A stretch of DNA of 64,000 nucleotides, from contig CALVMC010000001.1 of NCBI GenBank assembly GCA_944342015.1, positions 124,001 through 188,000 of the forward strand, given 5' to 3'. Below the pieces are notes generated by a model. That model did no database searches and had not been told where the DNA came from. It was given only the letters and a program-made list of their open reading frames with translations. Origin of the DNA: an uncultured Clostridia bacterium (GTDB taxonomy: Bacteria > Bacillota > Clostridia > Christensenellales > CALVMC01). Both the position numbers and the translations under genes were made by a program. Position 1 is the stretch's first letter, and every line of letters starts with the position of its first letter. Shown piece after piece: positions 35,233 to 44,782 of this stretch.

Positions 35233-36672
35233 ATGAGAACTTTAAAGGAACTTTTGTTAAATGTAAATTGCGATAAAAATACCGTTGACGAAAAGATAAA
35301 AATCAAAGGAATAAAACATAACTGCAACGAAATAAAAAAAGACGAATTATTCGTTTGTCTGAAAAAGGGAACGCAGGCGGCTGATAACATTAAAACGGCT
35401 TTAAATAAAGGAGCCGCAGCGGTTATAGCGGAAAAGATTCCGGAAGAAAATATTCCTTTTATAAAAGTTAAAAATATTCGTAAGGCTTATGCTCTTATCG
35501 CCGAAAACTTTTTCGGAAATCCCGCTGAAAATCTTAAAATTACCGCTGTTGTCGGAACAAACGGCAAAACTACGGTTTCTCATTTACTTAATTTCGTACT
35601 TAAAGATAACGGAATAAAAACAGGACTTATCGGTACGATTGGTAACGAAATATGCGGAAAGTTTAAAAGTGCGCAGCTTACCACTCCTGACCCTATGGAA
35701 TTTAACGAACTTCTTTACGATATGAAAAAAGAAGGGGCAGAGATTGTTATTACCGAACTTTCGGCACATGCTATTTTCTTTAACAAGCTTTACGGAATTA
35801 AATGCGATTACGGAATTTTTACTAATTTTACTCAAGACCATTTGGACTTTTTCAAAACCATGGAAAAATATAAAAAGGTAAAGTGTTCTTTTTTTAAGCC
35901 CGAGTCCGTTAAATTTTGCGTAATAAACAACGACGACGAAACGGGAAGAGAAATTGTTTCCTTGTGTAAATTGCCCTATTTGACTTACGGTATTTTTTCA
36001 CCTTCCGATTGTTTTGCAATGGATATCAGATATACCGAAGAAGGAAGCGAATTTCTTGTAAACGCAATGGACGAACTTTACGATGTTAAAAGCAAACTAT
36101 ACGGGGAATTTAATATTTATAATATTTTAGCGGTAATTTCTACTGCAAGGGCTATGGGATTGAAACTTGAAAACATAATTAAAAGCATAGAAAAATTTCC
36201 CTTTGTAAACGGAAGGTTCAATGTATTTACATTTAACGGTGTAAAATTTATAGTAGATTATGCCCATACTCCCGACGGACTTAAAAATTTACTCGGAGCA
36301 GCAAGAAGAATTACCGAAAAGAATCTTATTGCGGTTTTCGGATGCGGCGGTGACAGAGATAAAAGCAAACGGCCTATAATGGGTAAAATAGCCGAAGAAC
36401 TTGCCGATAAAATCATTCTAACTTCCGATAATCCCAGAAATGAAAATGCAGATGAAATTATAAATCAGATAAAAAGTGGAATAATCGATAAGAAATACAA
36501 AACCGTTACCGACAGAACAAGCGCTATTTTAGAAGCTTATGAAGAAGCATCCTCAGGTGATGTTATAGTAATTGCCGGTAAAGGAGCGGAAGAGTATATG
36601 GAAATTTCCGGTAAAAAAATTCCTTACAGCGATTTGGAAACAGTCCGTAATTTAATAGAAAACAGAATTTGA
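35233..36672 (+). CDS. murE: UDP-N-acetylmuramoyl-tripeptide synthetase MurE (meso-DAP type)
   Basis: A 479-residue Mur ligase that adds the third stem residue. ATP loop is GTNGKTT near residue 109. The substrate-choosing motif is DNPR at 399-402, the form tied to meso-diaminopimelate (lysine enzymes have DDPN-like motifs), so this organism likely has mDAP peptidoglycan. RBS CGGAGG. The 108-base gap from spoVD has a small TTCCTT/AAGGAA hairpin at about 35179-35195 but no clear promoter. Confidence 0.95.
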   Translation: MRTLKELLLNVNCDKNTVDEKIKIKGIKHNCNEIKKDELFVCLKKGTQAADNIKTALNKGAAAVIAEKIPEENIPFIKVKNIRKAYALIAENFFGNPAENLKITAVVGTNGKTTVSHLLNFVLKDNGIKTGLIGTIGNEICGKFKSAQLTTPDPMEFNELLYDMKKEGAEIVITELSAHAIFFNKLYGIKCDYGIFTNFTQDHLDFFKTMEKYKKVKCSFFKPESVKFCVINNDDETGREIVSLCKLPYLTYGIFSPSDCFAMDIRYTEEGSEFLVNAMDELYDVKSKLYGEFNIYNILAVISTARAMGLKLENIIKSIEKFPFVNGRFNVFTFNGVKFIVDYAHTPDGLKNLLGAARRITEKNLIAVFGCGGDRDKSKRPIMGKIAEELADKIILTSDNPRNENADEIINQIKSGIIDKKYKTVTDRTSAILEAYEEASSGDVIVIAGKGAEEYMEISGKKIPYSDLETVRNLIENRI

Positions 36673-36685
36673 CAGAGGGTCAGGG

Positions 36686-37693
36686 TTGATTAATTACATT
36701 AAATTTTTTATATGCGTTATTATGTCTTTTGCCTTAGCAATGATTATTGCTCCTTTTGTCATAAGACTTATGGCTCGTCTTAAAGCCAATCAGCCGCTTT
36801 TGCAGTATGTTGAACTTCACAAAAGCAAAAGCGGAACTCCTACTATGGGAGGGATAATATTTATTATTCCTGCCTTTATCGTTACTTTGATTTTCGGCTA
36901 TTCCGACAGGCTTTCTCTGATTGCGGCGATTACAATGTTCGCTTACGGTTTGTTAGGTTTTCTCGACGATTTTCTTAAAGTAAAGTTCAGACAGAATTTA
37001 GGTCTTAAAGCATATCAGAAAGTTATAGGACAAGCAGGTATAGGAATTATAGCAACTTTATTTTGTTATTATAACAGATATATAGGTAGTTCGATAAACA
37101 TTCCGTTTTCGGATATTACTTTTGAATTAAATTGGTGGTTTATTCCTTTTACCTTTCTGATTTTTATTGCGCTCACCAATGCCGTAAATTTAACGGACGG
37201 GCTTGACGGTCTTGCAAGTTCGGTAAGTCTTGTTTATATCGGAACATTTATTGTAATTATATTTTTTACCGTTGCCGAAGCGGAGCAAAACGGTATGACT
37301 CTTTTTGCAAAAGAATATAATTCCTTGCTTTACTTTGCGGGAGCGGTTTTCGGAGGACTCCTTGCATTCCTATGGTTTAATTCTTATCCTGCCTCTGTTT
37401 TTATGGGAGATACCGGTTCGCTTGCGTTAGGCGGAGTTTGTTCTACTTTGGCGGTATTTACAAAAAATCCTCTCATAATTTTGATATTAGGAATAATGTA
37501 TGTAGTATCCTGCATATCAGTAATTATACAAGTAGTTTATTTTAAGGTCAGTAAAGGGAAAAGAGTTTTTCTTATGGCGCCTTTTCATCATCATTTACAG
37601 AGTAAAGGAATTGCCGAAAGTAAAATAGTTTCTTTTTATACAGTAATAACCTTGATTGCGGCTCTTGTAACAATTTTGGCTTTTTTACTGTGA
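36686..37693 (+). CDS. mraY: Phospho-N-acetylmuramoyl-pentapeptide transferase
   Basis: A 335-residue polytopic membrane enzyme with about ten hydrophobic segments. It transfers phospho-MurNAc-pentapeptide to undecaprenyl phosphate to make lipid I. Signatures: HKSKSGTPTMGGI, FLDDFLKV, NLTDGLDGLA and the FHHHLQ histidine cluster. TTG start with GAGGGT upstream. It follows murE directly; the usual murF between them is missing here. Confidence 0.96.
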   Translation: MINYIKFFICVIMSFALAMIIAPFVIRLMARLKANQPLLQYVELHKSKSGTPTMGGIIFIIPAFIVTLIFGYSDRLSLIAAITMFAYGLLGFLDDFLKVKFRQNLGLKAYQKVIGQAGIGIIATLFCYYNRYIGSSINIPFSDITFELNWWFIPFTFLIFIALTNAVNLTDGLDGLASSVSLVYIGTFIVIIFFTVAEAEQNGMTLFAKEYNSLLYFAGAVFGGLLAFLWFNSYPASVFMGDTGSLALGGVCSTLAVFTKNPLIILILGIMYVVSCISVIIQVVYFKVSKGKRVFLMAPFHHHLQSKGIAESKIVSFYTVITLIAALVTILAFLL

Positions 37694-37700
37694 GGATACT

Positions 37701-39035
37701 ATGCTCGAAAATTTTCATAATGTACTTGTCGTGGGACTGGGTCTCAGCGGCAAATCGTCCGTTAAACTTTTAGGTAAATACGGAATTAATACATACATAT
37801 ATGACGATAAACTTCCCGATGAAAAAATAACGGGAGTCATCAACCGTAGCGAATTAACCGTAATTGACGCTATTGCCGATATCGACCATATTGTTGTAAG
37901 TCCGGGCGTTTCTCTCGATACTCCTATTATAATCGAAGCCCGAAAAAAATTAATACCAGTTATTTCCGAAATAGAATTAGGTTATTATTTTCTCGATAAA
38001 AATATAATAGCGGTTACGGGAACCAACGGCAAGACTACGACTACTCTGCTTGCCGAAAAATTGCTTAAATCGGCTTCCGTGGACGCTGTCGCCTGCGGCA
38101 ATATAGGGTTGCCTTTTACGGAAGTGGCGTTGAACGGTTCCGAAACAAAAGTTCCCGTTATAGAAGTTTCGAGTTTTCAGCTTGAAAGCTGTTATACTTT
38201 TAAACCTATGATAGGTATTCTCTTAAATATATCCTACGACCACATGGAAAGGCATCGTACCTTCGAAAATTATGTAAATTGTAAAGCCAGACTTTTTCAG
38301 AATATGACAAAAAAAGAATACGGTATATTCAACTACAACGATTCTGAATGCAGAAAAATTTCCAAAATTTGCAGTGCTTCCGTTTATTATTTTTCAATCA
38401 GTTCAAAGGTAAAAGGCGCTTATGTAAAAGACGGAAAAATTTTTTTCAAAAGAAATCTCAAAGCAATGGAAGAGTATGTTTGCGCAATAGAAGATATAAG
38501 AATCAAGGGCAGACACAATATAGAAAATGCGTTAGCCGTTATATGCGCTGCAAAAATACTTAATTTCGATAATTACACAATTAAAGAATGTTTGAAAGAA
38601 TTCACTCCGCCAAGACACCGTATCGAAAATATAGCAAGGATAAAAGGCGTAAATTATTATAACGATTCCAAGGGAACCAATATCGGAGCCACTCTTGCCG
38701 CTTGCCGTATGATGGAAGGACCTACATTGCTCATAATGGGCGGTTATGATAAAGGAATAGGATATTTGGAATTTTTCAAAAATTTACCCAATAACATAAA
38801 GTACATATATCTTGTCGGGGATAATAAATATCTTATCAAAAAAGACGGACTCAGGGCAGGATTTAAAAATATGAAGTGCTTTTCAGACCTTGAAGAATGC
38901 GTGACAGAAGCAGGAGAAACGGAAAATATATCGAATATACTTTTTTCGCCTTCCACTTCGAGCTTTGACAGATATACCGATTATAAGGAAAGGGGTACGG
39001 CATTTTGCAACCTGGTAAAAAACCGTTTGATTTAA
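37701..39035 (+). CDS. murD: UDP-N-acetylmuramoylalanine--D-glutamate ligase
   Basis: A 444-residue Mur ligase adding D-Glu to UDP-MurNAc-L-Ala. An N-terminal Rossmann-like nucleotide-sugar binding part (VVGLGLSGKSS), ATP loop GTNGKTTT near residue 106, and a C-terminal domain (YNDSKGTNIGAT) are in order. Its last 31 bases overlap the start of ftsW in another frame. Confidence 0.95.
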   Translation: MLENFHNVLVVGLGLSGKSSVKLLGKYGINTYIYDDKLPDEKITGVINRSELTVIDAIADIDHIVVSPGVSLDTPIIIEARKKLIPVISEIELGYYFLDKNIIAVTGTNGKTTTTLLAEKLLKSASVDAVACGNIGLPFTEVALNGSETKVPVIEVSSFQLESCYTFKPMIGILLNISYDHMERHRTFENYVNCKARLFQNMTKKEYGIFNYNDSECRKISKICSASVYYFSISSKVKGAYVKDGKIFFKRNLKAMEEYVCAIEDIRIKGRHNIENALAVICAAKILNFDNYTIKECLKEFTPPRHRIENIARIKGVNYYNDSKGTNIGATLAACRMMEGPTLLIMGGYDKGIGYLEFFKNLPNNIKYIYLVGDNKYLIKKDGLRAGFKNMKCFSDLEECVTEAGETENISNILFSPSTSSFDRYTDYKERGTAFCNLVKNRLI

Positions 39036-40120
39036 AAAGAAGTTATGTAGCCGACAAGACTTTATTTTATACGGTAACTTTATTGTGTCTGTTCGGACTC
39101 GTTATTCTTTACAGCGCAAGCAGTTATTCGGCGATAAGAGACGGACTCGGTGAATTTTATTATGTTTCGAAACAGGCGGCTGCCTTTGTCGCAGGTTTTA
39201 TAATTATGTTTTTCGTCGGAAGATGCAATACCGATAAAATCAAAAAGTATAAATGGATTTATCTTATTGTTTCGTACATATTGCTTGCAATGGTATTCAT
39301 TCCTGTAATAGGAGTTGAAAACTACGGCGCAAAGCGTTGGATTAATTTAGGGCTGTTTACCGTTCAACCTTCGGAATTTGCGAAATTTCTTTTAGTCTTT
39401 TTTATAGCCTCGTTTCTTTCAGACAAAGACGGTAACAAGTGGAAAAATATTTTTGTGGTAATAGGCGCAAGCGCCGTCACTTGTCTTCTTATAATGTTAG
39501 AACCGAACATGAGCATTACTCTGTGCGTGCTTGCAGTTACCTTCATAATGCTTCTTGTTGCGGGAATAAACTTTAAAAAAACCGCTCTTTTGGTATTACC
39601 TGTTTTGGCCCTTATTCCCGTGCTTATTATAGCCGAGCCTTACAGGCTTAAAAGACTGCTTGCTTTTATGGACCCTTGGGCTTCGCCTCTTCAAGAAGGG
39701 TATCAGCTTATTCAATCCTATTACGCAATAGGTTCGGGTGGATTTTTCGGGTTAGGTCTTTTTAATTCCCGTCAGAAATATCTCTTTCTTCCTTTTTCCG
39801 AATCGGATTTCATATTTTCGATAATTTGCGAGGAATTAGGTCTTTTCGGAGCCCTTTTAGTGATTATCGCTTTTGTGATTATTATTTACAGAGGAATTAA
39901 AATCGCCATTAATGCAAAGACAAGGTTTTCATGCTATCTTGCAACGGGAGTGACTGCGGTTATCGCAGTTCAGACTGTAATTAATCTTTGCGTTGTCAGC
40001 GGTATGATACCGCCTACCGGCGTGCCTTTGCCGTTTATAAGTTCGGGCGGTTCGTCGCTTATTTGTTTTATGGCGTCAGTGGGCATTTTACAGGCGGTTT
40101 GCGCTCAATCACACAAATAA
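39005..40120 (+). CDS. ftsW: FtsW/RodA/SpoVE-family lipid II polymerase
   Basis: A 371-residue SEDS-family membrane protein with about ten hydrophobic segments. Hallmarks: GAKRWINLG, the QPSEFAKF motif and a C-terminal PTGVPLPFISSGGSS. SEDS proteins polymerise glycan strands with a class B PBP, here likely the SpoVD/FtsI gene of the same cluster; so SpoVE is an equally fair name. TTG start inside the end of murD, with GAAAGGGG about eight bases before. murG, which often follows, is absent. Confidence 0.93.
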   Translation: MQPGKKPFDLKRSYVADKTLFYTVTLLCLFGLVILYSASSYSAIRDGLGEFYYVSKQAAAFVAGFIIMFFVGRCNTDKIKKYKWIYLIVSYILLAMVFIPVIGVENYGAKRWINLGLFTVQPSEFAKFLLVFFIASFLSDKDGNKWKNIFVVIGASAVTCLLIMLEPNMSITLCVLAVTFIMLLVAGINFKKTALLVLPVLALIPVLIIAEPYRLKRLLAFMDPWASPLQEGYQLIQSYYAIGSGGFFGLGLFNSRQKYLFLPFSESDFIFSIICEELGLFGALLVIIAFVIIIYRGIKIAINAKTRFSCYLATGVTAVIAVQTVINLCVVSGMIPPTGVPLPFISSGGSSLICFMASVGILQAVCAQSHK

Positions 40121-40169
40121 AATTTTCGCCATAGTATGTAGTATTCACTTTCTTTCAGGAGTACGGTTT

Positions 40170-41420
40170 ATGAGTAAATATATAATAAACGGCGGAAAAA
40201 AATTATACGGAAAGGTAAACATAAACGGAGCGAAAAATTCCGTACTTCCGCTTCTTGCTACTTGCTTGTTGACAGATGAGCCTGTAATAATACATAATTG
40301 TCCGGAAATTTCCGATGTTCGGAATATGTGCAAAATAATAGTTAATTTAGGCTGCAAGGTAACGCACGAAAAGGATACTATAATTTTAGACAGCAGCGAT
40401 ATGTTCTGTAACGAAATCCCTATTGACCTTGCAAAGGAACTTCGCTCATCGCTGTTTCTTATGGGTTCTCTTTTAACGAGATGCAGAAAAGCTAAAATTG
40501 CTTATCCCGGCGGTTGCGATATAGGATTGAGACCTATCGACATTCATCTTAAAGCATTACAGGAACTTAATATCAAAATAGAAGAAAAGTACGGGTACAT
40601 ATATTGCAGCGTCGATAAAATCAAAGGCGCCGATATTCAACTCGATATTCCGAGTGTAGGCGCTACCGAAAATATAATGATGGCTGCCGTTATGGCGGAA
40701 GGAAAAACTACGGTAAGAAACCCTGCAAAAGAACCTGAAATTGTAGACCTTCAAAATCTCCTTAATAAAATGGGCGCTAAAATTAAAGGTGCCGGAAGCA
40801 GTATAATTGAAATCGAAGGAGTGAAGAAATTACACGGCGGTGAACATATTCCTATTTCAGACAGAATTTCGGCAGGAACTTATCTTATAGCAGGCGCAGT
40901 TTGCGGCGGCGAAATAGAAATCAATAATATTAACCCCGAACATATATTTTCCCTTACTTCCAAACTCAATAAAAACAGTTGCAAAATAACTTCATTAAAT
41001 GATAAAATAATAATAAGCTCTGACGGGAGATTAAATTCTCTCGGGAAAGTCGAAACAATGTACTATCCCGGTTTTCCTACGGACTTGCAAGCACAGCTTA
41101 TGGCATTGTCTTGTGTATGCAAAGGTACGACGAAAATAGTCGAAAACATTTTCGAAACAAGATTCAATCATGTACCCGAGCTTATTAAAATGGGTGCGGA
41201 TATAGTTGTCGAAGGCAGAATGGCTGTTGTGAACGGGGTAGACAGGTTGAGCGGTGCCGATGTTTATGCAAAAGATTTGCGGGGAGGGGCAGCTCTCGTA
41301 ATTGCTGCTTTAAGCGCACAGGGACTTACTACCGTAAACGATATTTATCATATCGAAAGAGGATATGAAAATTTCGAAGACAATCTTGCTAAACTCGGAG
41401 CGGAGATAATAAAAGTTTAA
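40170..41420 (+). CDS. murA: UDP-N-acetylglucosamine 1-carboxyvinyltransferase
   Basis: A 416-residue EPSP-synthase-fold enzyme starting peptidoglycan precursor synthesis from UDP-GlcNAc and PEP. The catalytic cysteine is Cys116 in PGGCDIG, so the fosfomycin target residue is present. NGAKNSVLP at the N-terminus is typical. RBS CAGGAG. It occupies the slot between ftsW and divIB where murG/murC/murB would often be found. Confidence 0.96.
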   Translation: MSKYIINGGKKLYGKVNINGAKNSVLPLLATCLLTDEPVIIHNCPEISDVRNMCKIIVNLGCKVTHEKDTIILDSSDMFCNEIPIDLAKELRSSLFLMGSLLTRCRKAKIAYPGGCDIGLRPIDIHLKALQELNIKIEEKYGYIYCSVDKIKGADIQLDIPSVGATENIMMAAVMAEGKTTVRNPAKEPEIVDLQNLLNKMGAKIKGAGSSIIEIEGVKKLHGGEHIPISDRISAGTYLIAGAVCGGEIEINNINPEHIFSLTSKLNKNSCKITSLNDKIIISSDGRLNSLGKVETMYYPGFPTDLQAQLMALSCVCKGTTKIVENIFETRFNHVPELIKMGADIVVEGRMAVVNGVDRLSGADVYAKDLRGGAALVIAALSAQGLTTVNDIYHIERGYENFEDNLAKLGAEIIKV

Positions 41421-41435
41421 TCGAGATAAACTGTA

Positions 41436-42221
41436 ATGAACAAAAGATTAATTATTATATTTTCAGTTTTAGCCGTTTTGGTATTAATACTTGTTTTGTT
41501 CTGTGCCGTTTTTGTCGTTTCCAAAATAAATGTGGTCAATACAAGTTCAGACCTCGTTTATTCCGAAAGCGAAATTATAGAAAGCTCTAAAATCAAGGTG
41601 GGGCTCAGTATATTTTCTTTAAGCGAGAGCAAAGTTATCGAAAATATAGAAAAGGCTTTTCCTTTAATTAAAGTGGATTCAGTCAGCAGATATTTTCCTA
41701 ATACCGTGGAAATTAAAATTTCCAAAAGGGTGGAAGTCTTTGCTCTCGAATATAACGGAGTTTATCTTGCGCTGGATAAAGAACTTAAAGTTTTAAATAC
41801 TTTTACCGATTTGACTAAAACCGACGATGTAGTGCTTCTGAAAAATTTTATAATCGAGGATACGACAAAAAAAGCAAGCGAACTCATTTCCCATAAGCTT
41901 CCCGACAGTACGGGGGGAGTTTTAGGTTATATTGTTTCTTCTGCCGAAAAATTCAATTTTATAGAAAAGGGTTTTGCAGGTTTTTTTGAAAGCATTACAT
42001 TTAACAGTGACGGCTATATCGATTTAAAGACAAGACAGGGTATAACTTTCTTATTTCAGAATATTCAGGACGAAACTTCTATTTACAATCAATTCGCAAG
42101 TTGTTATTCTGTATTTCAGAATAATCTTAACGACAGTCAGAAGAAATTCGGCTATCTGATTTGGCAAGGTTCCGATAAAGGTTGGGTGCACGAACTCGAA
42201 CGTAATGTTGTTAATAAATAA
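41436..42221 (+). CDS. divIB: Cell division protein DivIB/FtsQ
   Basis: A 261-residue bitopic protein. A short cytoplasmic start (MNKR) and one membrane segment (about 5-30) precede a POTRA domain (about 31-105, ending NTVEIKISKRVEVFAL) and a beta domain. It belongs to the divisome subcomplex with FtsL and DivIC. Spacing from murA is 15 bases, with a weak GAGAT-like site before the ATG. The family is diverged but position and layout agree. Confidence 0.88.
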   Translation: MNKRLIIIFSVLAVLVLILVLFCAVFVVSKINVVNTSSDLVYSESEIIESSKIKVGLSIFSLSESKVIENIEKAFPLIKVDSVSRYFPNTVEIKISKRVEVFALEYNGVYLALDKELKVLNTFTDLTKTDDVVLLKNFIIEDTTKKASELISHKLPDSTGGVLGYIVSSAEKFNFIEKGFAGFFESITFNSDGYIDLKTRQGITFLFQNIQDETSIYNQFASCYSVFQNNLNDSQKKFGYLIWQGSDKGWVHELERNVVNK

Positions 42222-42288
42222 TATTTTAAAAATTTAAATAACGAATATTTAACTGAAAATTCTTGATTAAAATATTGTAATTTGTCGT

Positions 42289-42317
42289 TTGACAAGTGTT
42301 TTCTTTTATATTATAAT
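42289..42317 (+). promoter_or_regulatory. Consensus sigma-A promoter of ftsAZ
   Basis: A perfect TTGACA (42289-42294), 17-bp spacer and perfect TATAAT (42312-42317). It gives ftsA-ftsZ a strong promoter of their own in the 125-bp gap after divIB. Confidence 0.88.
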
Positions 42318-42346
42318 TAAATAACTGTAAAAATAAAGGAGTTTTA

Positions 42347-43498
42347 ATGGCTGATATTGCGGTATTGGATATCGGGTCGAAAAGCATCACCGTTTTAATA
42401 GGTGAAAAAAACGACAGCGATATCTATTATGTAAAAGGTTTAGGTCAGTGCCCTTATGCCGGGTATTCTAATGGAGAGTTTTTTGAACCTGAAAACTTGA
42501 AATCCTCTATTATTACGGCTATGAGTATAGCTCAGAATCAGGCAGGAGTTCAGATTAAAAAGTTTTTTGTCGGTGTGCCGGGCGAGTTTACTCAGGTTGT
42601 TTGCAGGGAAGTTAAAAACAATTTTCTTAAAGCTCATAAAATAAGCGAAAAAGATGTGGAGTATTTATACAGTTTAGGCAATAAGTTCGACGATTATCCC
42701 GGGTATACTCCAATAAACTGTTCACAGATATATTTTATTTTAAACGGATCGGAAAGACTTATTAATCCGGTAGGAATGGTCTGCAACGAGATAAAAGGTT
42801 TAATTTCTTACGCACTTTGCGACGATATGTTTCTCAATACTATAAACATTATTTTAGATGAACTCGGTATCAAAAAAAGAGAGTTTTCGTCTTCTTGTTG
42901 GGCGGAAGCTATGCATTTATTTCAACCTATAAGAAGAGATAAATTCGCTCTTCTTGCCGATATAGGTTACATCAGCACCAGCGTTATGCTTATCAGAGGC
43001 GACGGGCTCATGGATATGATTTCCTTCTCTTTCGGCGGTGGAAATATTATTGCAGAACTTATGGAAAGATTTGAAATCGATTTCGATATTGCCGCAAAAC
43101 TCAAATCACTTTGCAATCTCAGTCTTCAACCTTCGGAAAACGAAGTTTATTCTGTTGAGTATCAGGGTGAAAGATATGATTTTCTCGTTGAAGAAGTAAA
43201 CGAAATCGTAGCAGAAGTAATAGGCAGTCTCGGCGTCTGCATAAACGAGGCTATGGCTGCTTTTAAATACGAATGTCCCCGTTATATAGTTATGAACCTT
43301 ACAGGCGGGGGAATAAGCAACATAAGAGGAGCAAAGGACGAACTTTCAAAAGTAGTAAGAAGACCTGTTGAAATAATTGCTTCCAATATTCCTATGTATA
43401 ACAAGCCTTCACTATCGACCACTATGGGAATGCTCGATATATCGGGCAGGTCGATTGAAAAAGAAAATATTATTACTAAATTACTCAAATTCATTTAG
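42347..43498 (+). CDS. ftsA: Cell division protein FtsA
   Basis: A 383-residue actin-like ATPase that ties FtsZ to the membrane. The N-terminal phosphate loop is VLDIGSKSITVLIG, followed by LADIGYISTSV and LTGGGISNIRG. A C-terminal amphipathic end (ENIITKLLKFI) would serve as membrane anchor. RBS AAGGAG. It is 11 bases before ftsZ. Confidence 0.94.
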   Translation: MADIAVLDIGSKSITVLIGEKNDSDIYYVKGLGQCPYAGYSNGEFFEPENLKSSIITAMSIAQNQAGVQIKKFFVGVPGEFTQVVCREVKNNFLKAHKISEKDVEYLYSLGNKFDDYPGYTPINCSQIYFILNGSERLINPVGMVCNEIKGLISYALCDDMFLNTINIILDELGIKKREFSSSCWAEAMHLFQPIRRDKFALLADIGYISTSVMLIRGDGLMDMISFSFGGGNIIAELMERFEIDFDIAAKLKSLCNLSLQPSENEVYSVEYQGERYDFLVEEVNEIVAEVIGSLGVCINEAMAAFKYECPRYIVMNLTGGGISNIRGAKDELSKVVRRPVEIIASNIPMYNKPSLSTTMGMLDISGRSIEKENIITKLLKFI

Positions 43499-43509
43499 GA
43501 GGAAAAACA

Positions 43510-44664
43510 ATGGAGGATTTAAAGACGCCTAATTTTAATGTTACAAAAATTAAAGTCATAGGTATAGGCGGAGGCGGTAACAACGCTGTTAACAGAATGA
43601 TTACCGCAAATATTACTACTGCGGAGTTTTGTTCTATTAATACAGATAAACAGGCTCTTTATTTGTCGCAGGCAAACAAAAAAATTCAGATAGGACAAGC
43701 CATTACAAGAGGACTCGGCGCAGGAGCAGATCCGCTTATCGGTCAGCAGGCGGCAGAAGAAAGCAAAGACGAAATTACCGAATATCTTAAAGATACCGAC
43801 TTGTTGTTTATAACTGCAGGTATGGGCGGTGGTACAGGAACAGGTGCAGCCCCCGTTGTTGCAAGTATCGCAAGAAAGATGGGTATTCTGACTATTGCGA
43901 TAGTTACAAAACCTTTCTCTTTCGAAGGTTCTACAAGAGCCGCCAATGCGGAAATGGGAATAAGAAAACTTGCCGAGTATGTCGATACTTTGCTTGTTAT
44001 ACCTAACGATAAACTTCGTTCTATTCTTCCTAAATCTGTTACGTTGGTTGAAGCTTTTCAGGTTGCCGACGATGTTTTAAGGCAAAGTATTCAAGGTATA
44101 TCCGATTTGATTTCCATACCTTCTATGGTCAATCTTGATTTTGCCGATGTAAAAACGATTATTTCAAACGCAGGTCTTGCGCATATAGGGTTCGGCCTAG
44201 CGGAAGGAGAGGATAGGGCAATAAAAGCGGTAAGAAAAGCCGTTGCAAGTCCTTTATTGGAAACTTCAATCGAAGGAGCAAAAGCCGCAATTATTTCTTG
44301 TCAGGGCGGCGTGGACTTTACTATGAATGAAGCTGCGGAAATTTGCGATCAAATAAAAGAAGTTCTCGATGATAACGCAAATATTATTTTCGGTGCAGGA
44401 ATTGACAGTCATTTCGGAGACAAAGTTTCAGTTACCGTTATCGCTACAAGGTTCGGCAACGCAGTTTCCGGAACCATTCAGCAGGAAATTCCCGAAGTCA
44501 AGCCTGAAAACGAAGTAAGAAGAGAGCCGGCTTCCGTTTCTTATATCGAAGACGAAGAAGAGTCTTATTCTCCCCCCAAACAAAGAGCCGTAGAAAACGG
44601 AAGACTGAATTTTGATAAACTTCCACCGTTTATCAGAGCTTTGCAAAGAAACAAAGATAAATAA
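43510..44664 (+). CDS. ftsZ: Cell division protein FtsZ
   Basis: A 384-residue tubulin-like GTPase. The tubulin signature GGGTGTGA lies at 106-113; IGIGGGGNNAVNRM begins the nucleotide fold. After a short acidic linker the C-terminal peptide LPPFIRALQ, which binds FtsA and SepF, is present. RBS AGGAGG. Confidence 0.98.
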   Translation: MEDLKTPNFNVTKIKVIGIGGGGNNAVNRMITANITTAEFCSINTDKQALYLSQANKKIQIGQAITRGLGAGADPLIGQQAAEESKDEITEYLKDTDLLFITAGMGGGTGTGAAPVVASIARKMGILTIAIVTKPFSFEGSTRAANAEMGIRKLAEYVDTLLVIPNDKLRSILPKSVTLVEAFQVADDVLRQSIQGISDLISIPSMVNLDFADVKTIISNAGLAHIGFGLAEGEDRAIKAVRKAVASPLLETSIEGAKAAIISCQGGVDFTMNEAAEICDQIKEVLDDNANIIFGAGIDSHFGDKVSVTVIATRFGNAVSGTIQQEIPEVKPENEVRREPASVSYIEDEEESYSPPKQRAVENGRLNFDKLPPFIRALQRNKDK

Positions 44665-44686
44665 CTTAAATTCATTTAAATTTTCT

Positions 44687-44713
44687 AAACGCACTTTAAA
44701 AAGTGCGTTTTTT
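44687..44713 (+). terminator. Rho-independent terminator after ftsZ
   Basis: AAACGCACTT, loop TAAA, AAGTGCGTTT, then more T. Confidence 0.9.
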
Positions 44714-44782
44714 ATTCTAAAAATTTATATTTTAAGACATAAAAGGAAAGTAAAATTTCAATTTAAATAATAGAATAATTTT

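Noticed and set aside
44730..44782. Spo0A boxes upstream of spoIIGA
   Set aside because: No convincing TGTCGAA-like sequence at the expected spacing; only a TAGAAT -10 is plausible.
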